Assembly (NCBI GenBank): GCA_947169005.1
Contig: CAMVOG010000013.1
Location: 1 to 18,590 of the forward strand
Origin: an uncultured Clostridia bacterium
GTDB taxonomy: Bacteria > Bacillota > Clostridia > Oscillospirales > Oscillospiraceae
Length of the DNA stretch: 18,590 bases
Reading direction: 5' to 3'
The stretch's first letter is position 1, and the number at the start of each line of letters is the position of its first letter. Position numbers and translations under genes: made by a program. The notes below the pieces were generated by a model. It saw only the letters and a program-made list of their open reading frames with translations, had not been told where the DNA came from and ran no database searches. This document shows, in pieces, positions 1-5,725 of this stretch.

Positions 1-329
1 GTTACATTGACCGGTTCGCTCAGGATTCGCACCTGATTCCCTCTTTCCCGGCAGCGAAGAGCTGCCGGACACTCCAACCGTTTGATTCAGTTTTTATTTC
101 TTCAGATGATGCCAAATCATTTATAGCACATTGACCGGGCGTTTGCAATTGTAGAAAAGCGCCGATTTTCCTGCACTGTTATGCATTTTTTGTTGTAATT
201 GTGTATAAGTATGCATTTTGGGGCCAGGAATGGGCAGCAGCTCAGCGCGGAGGGCTTGCATTTCCCGGCGCAAAAAGCTATGATAGAGGCAGGGAAAGCA
301 AAGCCCCTTGAGGGAAAGGAACAAAAGCC
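1..329. other. Non-coding, A+T-richer leader region
   Basis: I see no convincing gene here. The sequence is clearly A+T-richer than the neighbouring coding DNA. It holds a perfect 8-bp hairpin (CCGGCAGC at 48-55 with GCTGCCGG at 61-68, loop GAAGA) that is not followed by a T-run, so it is not a clear terminator. It also holds two direct repeats: ACATTGACCGG at 4-14 and 128-138, and TATGCATTTT at 180-189 and 210-219. The second pair is spaced exactly 30 bases, about three helical turns, and could be an operator. Any gene upstream lies outside the window. Confidence 0.5.
256..284 (+). promoter_or_regulatory. Candidate promoter for the DUF2974 gene
   Basis: A TTGCAT hexamer at 256-261 and TATGAT at 279-284 are 17 bases apart. 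The -10 matches the sigma-A consensus at 5 of 6 positions, but the -35 keeps only TTG. The spacing and the position about 45 bases before the ATG at 330 make it the best candidate I can see. The ribosome binding site is the AAAGGA just upstream of the ATG. Confidence 0.4.
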
Positions 330-1478
330 ATGAACATCCTGGACTATATCGACTGGCGGGGGGACCTGTCCTTTGCCGCCGCACCGCTGGGTGAGGTGGA
401 CAACCTCATTTTTGCCAAGCTGAGCTATCTGGACCTGCGGGGTCTGGTACCCGAGGATTTCGCGGGGGCGGTGACGCTCCGCGCCCTGCGGGAGGCTTAC
501 CGCCGGGAGGGGCGGCTCCCCCTCAGCCCCAACAGCAGCGACCCCGGCCCCCTGCTGGACAAGGCGGCGGCCTCCGCCCGCTTCGGCGGCGTGCTGCTGC
601 GCGGCTTCCGCAGCCGCACGGACCGGGAGGACCAGAGCCAGTTCGCCGCCGTCACCTTCTGCCCGGAGGCGGGCCCCGCCTGCGTCGCCTTCCGGGGCAC
701 GGACAACAGCATCGTCGGCTGGCGGGAGGATTTCAATTTCAGCTTTCTGCCCCACACGCCCGGCCAGGCGGAGGCGGCCCGCTACCTCAGCTACGCCGGG
801 GCGGCCCTCTCCGGGCCGCTGGTGGTCTGCGGCCACTCCAAGGGCGGCAACTTCGCCGTTTACGCCGCCGCCTTCTGCGCCCCCCAGCTGCGGGAGCGGA
901 TCGTGAAGGTCTATTCCGACGACGGGCCGGGCTTCCACCGCTCCATCGCGGACTCCGCGGAATACGCCGCCGTGCTGCCCAAGGTGCAGAAGCTGCTGCC
1001 CGAGACCTCCCTGGTGGGCATCCTGCTGACGGACCGGGAGAGCCGCAAGGTCATCCGCAGCGAGGCCAAGGGCCTCAAGCAGCACGATCCCCTCTCCTGG
1101 CAGGTGCAGGGCCCCGCCTTCGTCCCGGCGGACGCCTCCTTCGCCAGCGTCTTCATGGACGAGACCCTGGAGCGCTGGATCGGCGGCCTGGAGGACGAGG
1201 AGCGGGCCACGGTGGTTTCCGCCATCTTCGACAGCCTGGACGCGGCGGGGGTGGAGACTCTCACGGAGCTGAACAGCAAGCGCTGGGTCAGCTACAACGC
1301 CATCCTGCGGGCCGTGCGGGGCCTGGACCCCAAGGTGGTCTCCGGCGTGGGGAACGCCCTGAAGGAGTTGGCTGCCGCCGGGGGCGACGTGCTGTGGAAC
1401 GAGACCCGCAAGGTCTTTGAAAAGCTCGATCCGACCCGCCTGCTGCGGGGCGGAGACACGACGAAAACGGAGGAATGA
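330..1478 (+). CDS. DUF2974 / Mbeg1-like alpha/beta-hydrolase
   Basis: The 382-residue protein has the build of the DUF2974 (Mbeg1-like) family, cytoplasmic alpha/beta-hydrolases of Firmicutes related to lipases; no substrate is established that I know of. It opens with the family-typical start (MNILDYIDWRGDLSF). A lipase-like FRGTDNS stretch lies at about 121-127. The nucleophile elbow GHSKGGN is at 168-174, with Ser170 as the likely nucleophile. Candidate acid and base residues are in SDDGPGF (about 196-202) and at His252 in QHDPLSW. No signal peptide or membrane segment is visible. The ATG follows an AAAGGA ribosome binding site. Its stop lies 2 bases before the preferred start of the next gene, so the two are probably translated together. 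The family call is firm, the function is not. Confidence 0.85.
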   Translation: MNILDYIDWRGDLSFAAAPLGEVDNLIFAKLSYLDLRGLVPEDFAGAVTLRALREAYRREGRLPLSPNSSDPGPLLDKAAASARFGGVLLRGFRSRTDREDQSQFAAVTFCPEAGPACVAFRGTDNSIVGWREDFNFSFLPHTPGQAEAARYLSYAGAALSGPLVVCGHSKGGNFAVYAAAFCAPQLRERIVKVYSDDGPGFHRSIADSAEYAAVLPKVQKLLPETSLVGILLTDRESRKVIRSEAKGLKQHDPLSWQVQGPAFVPADASFASVFMDETLERWIGGLEDEERATVVSAIFDSLDAAGVETLTELNSKRWVSYNAILRAVRGLDPKVVSGVGNALKELAAAGGDVLWNETRKVFEKLDPTRLLRGGDTTKTEE

Positions 1479-1480
1479 CC

Positions 1481-2200
1481 ATGATCGCCTTTCTTTGTTC
1501 CAGACCCGTTGACCGGGAGACCAACACCGTGGACCCCTCCAACGGCTTTCTTGAGCTGCTGCTGGCCGCCGCAGGCGGCCGTGCCCTGCGGGGCCTCCAC
1601 GTAGCCTCGGATCCGGAGGATGCCGAGAGCACGGCCTTCTACGCCGATTTGACCCGCCGCGAGTTCGAGGAGGCGGGCCTGCGCTTCGCCGCCTACCGCG
1701 TGCTGGACGGCCGGACCGCCGCCGAGGCGCCCGCTCTCGTGGCCGGGTCGGACTTTATCGTGCTGGCGGGTGGCCACGTCCCCACCCAGAATCGCTTTTT
1801 CAACGCCATCGGCCTCAAAGCGCTGCTGGCAGGCTGGGAAGGCGTACTCACCGGCATTTCCGCCGGGACCATGAACGCCGCGGCCACCGTCTACGCCCAG
1901 CCGGAGCTCCCCGGCGAGGCCGTGGACCCGGCCTATGAGCGCTTCCTGCCCGGGCTGGGCTTGACGGAGGTGAACGTCCTCCCCCACTATCAGCTGGTGA
2001 AGGACGAGGTGCTGGACGGGCTGCGGGTCTTTGAGGACGTGACCTATCCCGACAGCCTCGGCCGCTGCTTCTACGCCCTGCCCGACGGGAGCTTTCTCTA
2101 TCTGCGGGACGGCAAGACCGAGCTGCGCGGGGAAGCGTGGCGCATCGCGGATGGCCGCTGCGAAAAGGTCTGCGAGCCGGGCCATGCGCTGGCGCTGTAA
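1481..2200 (+). CDS. Peptidase S51 / dipeptidase E-like protein
   Basis: This 239-residue cytoplasmic protein resembles peptidase family S51 (dipeptidase E and cyanophycinase), which uses a class I glutamine amidotransferase-like fold with a serine nucleophile. The nucleophile turn GISAGTMN is at about 125-132 (Ser127), after a conserved AGGHVPTQN stretch at 96-104. His169 in VLPHY is the likely catalytic base. I chose the ATG at 1481 because the GGAGG at 1469-1473 sits 7 bases before it. The in-frame ATG at 1475, overlapping the previous stop, would be only 1 base from that site. The gene follows the DUF2974 gene directly and shares its transcript. Peptide or amino-acid-derived substrates are likely, but the exact reaction cannot be read from sequence. 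Confidence 0.82.
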   Translation: MIAFLCSRPVDRETNTVDPSNGFLELLLAAAGGRALRGLHVASDPEDAESTAFYADLTRREFEEAGLRFAAYRVLDGRTAAEAPALVAGSDFIVLAGGHVPTQNRFFNAIGLKALLAGWEGVLTGISAGTMNAAATVYAQPELPGEAVDPAYERFLPGLGLTEVNVLPHYQLVKDEVLDGLRVFEDVTYPDSLGRCFYALPDGSFLYLRDGKTELRGEAWRIADGRCEKVCEPGHALAL

Positions 2201-2217
2201 GGAGTTTTTCACGCCTC

Positions 2218-2247
2218 TTGACACCGTATATGACACCATGCTATAAT
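2218..2247 (+). promoter_or_regulatory. Near-consensus sigma-A promoter of hicAB
   Basis: A perfect TTGACA at 2218-2223 and a perfect TATAAT at 2242-2247 are separated by 18 bases. The promoter starts 17 bases after the previous stop codon. Transcription should begin near 2254. This rules out the ATG at 2246, which lies inside the -10 box, as the start of the next gene. Confidence 0.85.
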
Positions 2248-2269
2248 GCAGCCGAAAGGTCGTGCCGCC

Positions 2270-2533
2270 GTGAGCCAGTGGGATAAGCTGATTGCAGACA
2301 TTTTGCGCGAGGATCCGCATCTCCGCTTTGAGGACTTATGCAAGGCGCTGGAAAAGATGGGGTATACGGCGCGTCAACCCCGAAGCGGGAGCAGTCATTA
2401 CACGTTTCGCAAGGCCGATCATATGCCGATCACGATCCCAAAGCACCAGCCGCTGAATAAAGCATATATTGCCATGGTTGCGGATATCGTAAGGACGTAC
2501 AAGGCAAACGAGGAGGAAACGGGCCATGAATAA
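2270..2533 (+). CDS. hicA: HicA-family mRNA interferase toxin
   Basis: The product is a HicA toxin, a small double-stranded-RNA-binding-fold protein that cleaves mRNA when free of its antitoxin. With the GTG start at 2270 it is 87 residues, the usual size. The diagnostic GSSHYTF lies at 40-46, with His43 the likely catalytic histidine, followed by the family-typical ITIPKHQPLNKAYIAMV end. I chose GTG 2270 because AAAGG at 2255-2259 precedes it and because the longer reading from ATG 2246 would begin inside the promoter's -10 box, before transcription starts. It overlaps hicB by 8 bases, so toxin and antitoxin are coupled. Its codons are less G+C-rich than those of its neighbours, which fits horizontal acquisition (inference). 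Confidence 0.88.
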   Translation: MSQWDKLIADILREDPHLRFEDLCKALEKMGYTARQPRSGSSHYTFRKADHMPITIPKHQPLNKAYIAMVADIVRTYKANEEETGHE

Positions 2534-2876
2534 GGATTTGAATTACTATATGAGCCTTCCGTACCGCGTGGAAGTCGTAGCGGACAAGGACGAGGGCGGC
2601 TTCGTCCTGCGCTGCCCCGAGCTCAACGGCTGCGTCACCGCTGCGAAAACCATTGAGGAGGGCTTCAGACTTTTGGAGGACGCCAAGCAGGAATGGTTTT
2701 CCGCGTGTCTCGAGGATCATATCGCCATCCCGGAGCCGATGGGGGCGGAGGACTACAGCGGTCAGTTCAAGCTCCGTCTGCCGAAGTCTCTGCATCGGCT
2801 TTTGGCGCAGCGTTCCAGCGAAGAGGGCGTTTCCATGAATCAGTACTGCGTCTATCTGCTGAGCAAGGGCGTCTGA
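2526..2876 (+). CDS. hicB: HicB-family antitoxin
   Basis: This 116-residue protein is the partner antitoxin of HicA. Residues about 13-60 carry the HicB partial RNase H-like fold, with the family pattern DEGGFVLRCPELNGCVTAAKT. Residues about 80-116 look like a ribbon-helix-helix DNA-binding segment (FKLRLPKSLHRLLAQRSSEEG, then SMNQYCVYLLSKGV). So it should both bind the toxin and repress the promoter upstream of hicA. The ATG follows AGGAGG at 2511-2516, a much better ribosome binding site than that of hicA, which fits antitoxin being made in excess. No clear terminator follows before the mgtE promoter region. Confidence 0.9.
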   Translation: MNKDLNYYMSLPYRVEVVADKDEGGFVLRCPELNGCVTAAKTIEEGFRLLEDAKQEWFSACLEDHIAIPEPMGAEDYSGQFKLRLPKSLHRLLAQRSSEEGVSMNQYCVYLLSKGV

Positions 2877-2945
2877 ATATCCAAGGGCGCATGCGGCGCT
2901 TTCATGTGCGCTGCACTTGAAACATGAAGGACTCTCTTTTACTCC

Positions 2946-2990
2946 CCCGTTTCGGCCGTTTTTTGCGTTGACAAACGCCGCCGAAACGGG
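2946..2990. repeat. Long perfect inverted repeat over the mgtE promoter
   Basis: CCCGTTTCGG at 2946-2955 is perfectly complementary to CCGAAACGGG at 2981-2990. An inner pair, GCGTT at 2965-2969 with AACGC at 2974-2978, closes a GACA loop. The -35 hexamer (2968-2973) sits at the centre and the right arm ends exactly at the -10. It could be an operator or a cruciform. No T-run follows the right arm, so I do not call it a terminator. Confidence 0.65.
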
Positions 2991-2996
2991 TATTCT
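2968..2996 (+). promoter_or_regulatory. Promoter of mgtE and hpt
   Basis: A perfect TTGACA at 2968-2973 is followed after 17 bases by TATTCT at 2991-2996. Transcription should start near 3003. That gives a leader of about 205 bases before the mgtE start codon, unusually long and evidently structured. Confidence 0.7.
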
Positions 2997-3002
2997 TATA
3001 TT

Positions 3003-3207
3003 ATGGCAGAATATCGACCTCTGCCGAAATCTGACTGAATAAAGGGGGAAACGTCATGGACGCTGGAAGTAACGGCGGCACAGCGGCAGGCCGAAGTCGC
3101 CGGGGCAGCTTGCGGCGCGAGGACGTTTCCGCGCCCCGGTCCTGAACCAAACCTGCTGTGTCGGGCTTCCTTATCCTGGACGATCTGATCCAAAAGGAGG
3201 ACAACCG
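3003..3207 (+). promoter_or_regulatory. Structured mgtE leader RNA, possible magnesium-responsive element
   Basis: Several pairings can be read directly. GGCAGA at 3005-3010 pairs with TCTGCC at 3020-3025 at the very 5' end. GGAAG at 3065-3069 pairs with CTTCC at 3166-3170, and CACAGC at 3079-3084 with GCTGTG at 3155-3160, together closing a long arm. Inside it CCGGGGC at 3100-3106 pairs with GCCCCGG at 3133-3139. A competing pairing joins GGAAACGTC at 3047-3055 to GACGTTTCC at 3122-3130. I do not recognise the conserved core of the M-box (ykoK) or yybP-ykoY riboswitch. A regulatory role in magnesium control is inferred from position and structure only. Confidence 0.5.
3056..3145 (+). CDS. 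Possible 29-residue leader peptide before mgtE
   Basis: A short reading frame begins at ATG 3056, 7 bases after a strong AAAGGGGG at 3041-3048, and ends at TGA 3143-3145. It would encode an arginine-rich peptide (6 Arg in 29, with RSRR and LRRE clusters), not similar to anything I recognise. It lies wholly inside the mgtE leader RNA, and its ribosome binding site can be masked by pairing with 3122-3130, so translation and folding would interfere with each other. Leader peptides control magnesium transporter genes in enterobacteria (mgtL), but this peptide does not resemble MgtL. It may be a chance frame. Confidence 0.3.
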   Translation: MDAGSNGGTAAGRSRRGSLRREDVSAPRS

Positions 3208-4581
3208 ATGGCAGAACACAACGTCACCGTCGAGGGGACCCTGGAGGTCCTGCTCAATGAGAAGAAGTATTCGACCCTGAAGGACATTCTGGTCACCATG
3301 AACCCGGCGGATATCGCCGCCGTCTTCGAGGAGCTGGAGGAGGAACGCACTCCCCTGCTCTTCCGTCTGCTGCCCAAGGAGCTGGCGGCGGAAACCTTCG
3401 TGGAAATGGAGCCGGAGCTGCAGGAGCTGCTGATCCGCGGCTTTTCCGACACGGAGCTGAAGGAGGTCCTGGAGGAGCTGTACGTGGACGACGCGGCGGA
3501 CCTGGTGGAGGAAATGCCCGCCAACGTGGTCAAGCGCATCCTCACCCAGGCGGACCCCCAGATGCGCAAGGAGATCAACGAGATCCTGCGCTTCCCGGAG
3601 AACTCCGCCGGCTCCATCATGACCACGGAGTACGTCTCCCTGCGCCCGGCCATGACCGTTTCGGAGGCCTTCACCCGCATCCGCCGCACGGGCATCGACA
3701 AGGAGACCATCTACACCTGCTACGTCACCGAGGACCGGCGGCTGCTGGGCTTCACCTCCGTGAAGGACCTGCTGCTGATCGACGACGACGAGAAGCGCAT
3801 CTCGGAGATCATGAATCCCAACGTCATCTCCGTGGGCACCATGGACGACCAGGAGGAGGTCGCCCAGATGATGAGCAAGTATAACTTCCTGGCCCTCCCC
3901 GTGGTGGACACGGACCAGCGCATGGTGGGCATCGTCACCTTCGACGACGCCATGGACGTTCTGGAAGAGGAGGCCACGGAGGATATCGAGAAGATGGCCG
4001 CTATCGTCCCCTCGGACAAGCCCTATCTCCGCTCCAACGCCCTGGAAATCTTCCGCCAGCGCATCCCCTGGCTCATGCTGCTGATGATCTCCGCTACCTT
4101 TACGGGCATGATCATCTCCGGCTTTGAAAGCGCCCTGGCCGCCCAGGTGGTGCTGACGGCCTTTATCCCCATGCTGATGGACACGGGCGGCAACTCCGGC
4201 TCCCAGGCCTCGGTCACGGTGATCCGCGCCATCTCCCTGGGCGAGCTGGAATTCCGGGACCTGCCCGCCGTGATCTGGAAGGAGATCCAGACGGCGGTGC
4301 TCTGCGGCGTGGCCCTCTCCGCCGCCTGCTTCGCCAAGATCCTGCTGATCGACCGGCTGCTGCTGGGCAACACGGACGTGACGGTGCTGGTGGCCCTGGT
4401 GGTCTGCGTAACTATGGCGCTGACGATCCTGGTGGCGAAGATCGTGGGCTGCACGCTGCCCGTTCTCGCCCACAAGCTGGGCTTTGACCCGGCGGTGATG
4501 GCCAGTCCCTTCATCACCACCATCGTGGACGCCCTTTCCCTGCTGGTCTATTTCGCCATCGCCAATGCCCTGCTGTTTTAG
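3208..4581 (+). CDS. mgtE: Magnesium transporter MgtE
   Basis: The 457-residue protein is a full-length MgtE, a homodimeric magnesium channel of the cytoplasmic membrane gated by cytosolic magnesium. In order it has the acidic helical MgtE_N domain (about 1-130), two CBS domains (about 138-200 and 201-258), a plug helix, and a five-helix membrane domain (about 285-457). The signature PMLMDTGGNSGSQ is at 321-333, and Asp441 in TIVDALSLLVYF matches the pore aspartate of the family. The start follows AAAAGGAGG at 3192-3200. Nothing is truncated. It has its own promoter and a long structured leader and is probably transcribed together with the Hpt gene 32 bases downstream. Confidence 0.95.
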   Translation: MAEHNVTVEGTLEVLLNEKKYSTLKDILVTMNPADIAAVFEELEEERTPLLFRLLPKELAAETFVEMEPELQELLIRGFSDTELKEVLEELYVDDAADLVEEMPANVVKRILTQADPQMRKEINEILRFPENSAGSIMTTEYVSLRPAMTVSEAFTRIRRTGIDKETIYTCYVTEDRRLLGFTSVKDLLLIDDDEKRISEIMNPNVISVGTMDDQEEVAQMMSKYNFLALPVVDTDQRMVGIVTFDDAMDVLEEEATEDIEKMAAIVPSDKPYLRSNALEIFRQRIPWLMLLMISATFTGMIISGFESALAAQVVLTAFIPMLMDTGGNSGSQASVTVIRAISLGELEFRDLPAVIWKEIQTAVLCGVALSAACFAKILLIDRLLLGNTDVTVLVALVVCVTMALTILVAKIVGCTLPVLAHKLGFDPAVMASPFITTIVDALSLLVYFAIANALLF

Positions 4582-4613
4582 CCTTTGCTCGTTTTTTCAA
4601 GGAGGTAAACGAT

Positions 4614-4958
4614 ATGCTGACCTTAGAGCTTCTGCGGACCTTCGGAGCCGATGTGGACGAGGGCATGGCCCGCTGCATGAACAACGAGAGCTTTTACCTG
4701 CGCCTGGTGGGCAAGGCCGCGGCGGACGAGGGCTATGAGCGCCTCCGCGACGCGCTGGAGGCAGGCGACCTCGTCGCCGCCTTCGAGCAGGCCCACGCCC
4801 TCAAGGGCGTTTTGGGCAACCTCTCCCTGACGCCCCTCTTCGAGCTTGTCTCCGCGCTGACGGAGCAGCTCCGCGCCCGGGAGGAGCGGCCGGACTACCC
4901 CGAGACCGCCGCCCTCATCCTCGCCAAGCGAGACGAGCTGCGGGCCCTGTGTGAGTAA
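4614..4958 (+). CDS. Orphan Hpt-domain phosphotransfer protein
   Basis: This 114-residue all-helical protein is a stand-alone histidine phosphotransfer (Hpt) domain, which relays phosphate between a hybrid histidine kinase and response regulators in the cytoplasm. The conserved AHALKGVLGNLSL stretch begins at 60, with His61 as the phosphorylated residue, and an LTEQLR helix follows as usual. The start follows AAGGAGG a few bases upstream. No kinase or receiver gene lies in the window, so its partners are unknown. It is 32 bases after mgtE with no hairpin between, so the two are probably cotranscribed. A functional link with magnesium transport is not evident. Confidence 0.82.
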   Translation: MLTLELLRTFGADVDEGMARCMNNESFYLRLVGKAAADEGYERLRDALEAGDLVAAFEQAHALKGVLGNLSLTPLFELVSALTEQLRAREERPDYPETAALILAKRDELRALCE

Positions 4959-4965
4959 AAAAGTT

Positions 4966-5002
4966 AAACGCTGCTGCGACGTGAGATCGCAGCAGCGTTT
5001 TT
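4966..5002. terminator. Strong bidirectional terminator
   Basis: A perfect 14-bp stem (4966-4979 with 4987-5000), loop CGTGAGA, is followed by TTTTT at 4998-5002 on the plus strand. Read on the minus strand it is followed by a T-rich stretch ending in six Ts (4958-4963). It lies 7 bases after the Hpt stop codon and touches the stop codon of the last minus-strand gene, so it should end both converging transcripts. Confidence 0.93.
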
Positions 5003-5241
5003 CATTCCGCCCATTCTCCCTGTTCGTTCCCGTCGTTCTCGGGGCCCAGGGCGTTTTCCATGAGCTTGATCATTTCCCAGACGGAGCGGAAGCTGACGGT
5101 GCGGTTTTCCTCCACCCAGGTGATCTTGCCCTGCCAGGTGCCGTTCTGCCGGTGCTGCACCCGCACGTGGAAGCTGCCCAGCTCCCCGTGGCGGCTCAGC
5201 AGCTCCGCCTCATGGCGGCTCTCGCTCTTGTTCTCTGCCAT
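5002..5241 (-). CDS. Small protein with WQG-type domain, second paralog
   Basis: I do not recognise a named family. The 79-residue soluble, acidic protein is the last gene of the surface operon. Almost its whole length matches the C-terminal part of the preceding gene's product: both have an ELL..(H/Y)GEL segment, then N(G/S)TWQG, (I/L)TW, EN or KN, and SFRS. The two are tandem paralogs, with this one lacking the N-terminal half. I chose the ATG at 5241: it starts 1 base after the previous stop and has a GAGGGAG ribosome binding site upstream, whereas the longer frame adds a poly-Arg leader that overlaps the previous gene. A partner role for the adjacent regulator is a guess. Confidence 0.72.
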   Translation of the reverse strand: MAENKSESRHEAELLSRHGELGSFHVRVQHRQNGTWQGKITWVEENRTVSFRSVWEMIKLMENALGPENDGNEQGEWAE

Positions 5242-5242
5242 C

Positions 5243-5725
5243 TCAGGCTCCCTCCTTCTCCTCCGCCGCCTGGCGGATCGCACTTTCCAAAAGCTGCAAA
5301 AGGCCGATCAGCGAGCGGAAGCTCCTGGTGCTGTTCTTCTCCTCCCAGGTGAGGCGGCCCTGCCAAGTGCTGTTTTCCCGCTGCTGTACCCGCAGGATGA
5401 AGGTGGCCAGCTCCCCGTACTTTCCCAGCAGCTCCCCATCCGAAAGCAGCCGTTCCGCGCTGATATGCGCCTCATGGGGCGCCGCTTCCCGGAAGTGCCG
5501 GTCGTTGGTGGCCGCCCGGGGGAACTGAATGGTGTTGAAATAGTCCTCCAGGCTCAGGGCCATGTCCCCGAAGCTCCGCAGCGGAAAGGCCTCGGCGCCG
5601 TGGGCGTGCCAGAAGCGGCCCGCGGGCAGGCCGTCCCGCAGCCCGTCCACGCAGATCACGACGCCGTTGGGCGTGCCGATATAGAGCTGGTCCCCCTCAA
5701 GGGGGGCCTTTTTCGTCTCAGCCAT
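5243..5725 (-). CDS. Two-part protein of unknown function with WQG-type C-terminal domain
   Basis: This 160-residue soluble protein is unrecognised. Residues about 1-85 form a segment starting LYIGTPNGVVICVDG with a GRFWHAHG stretch and FNTIQFPRA. Residues about 95-152 carry the domain shared with the next gene (FILRVQQREN, STWQGRLTWEEKN, SFRSLIGLLQLLESAI). No signal peptide or membrane segment is seen. The ATG at 5725 follows a GGGGAG site and overlaps the end of the BTAD regulator gene by 8 bases, so the three last genes are translationally coupled. Co-occurrence with a BTAD regulator suggests a regulatory or sensory role, which is inference only. Confidence 0.75.
   Translation of the reverse strand: MAETKKAPLEGDQLYIGTPNGVVICVDGLRDGLPAGRFWHAHGAEAFPLRSFGDMALSLEDYFNTIQFPRAATNDRHFREAAPHEAHISAERLLSDGELLGKYGELATFILRVQQRENSTWQGRLTWEEKNSTRSFRSLIGLLQLLESAIRQAAEEKEGA

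Noticed and set aside
48..68. Terminator for a gene to the left of the window
   Set aside because: The hairpin is perfect but no T-run follows on either strand.
117..1085. Minus-strand frame opposite the DUF2974 gene and its leader
   Set aside because: It spans the promoter and start region of a clear hydrolase gene and shows only shadow-type composition.
3003..3207. M-box (ykoK) magnesium riboswitch upstream of mgtE
   Set aside because: The position fits, but the conserved M-box core, such as the GUUAGGUGAGGC-like start, is not present. I keep it as an unclassified structured leader.
3001..4473. 490-codon minus-strand frame opposite mgtE
   Set aside because: The opposite strand encodes a full-length MgtE with all motifs. 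The antisense product is a low-complexity His/Gly/Asp/Gln-rich string typical of shadow frames.
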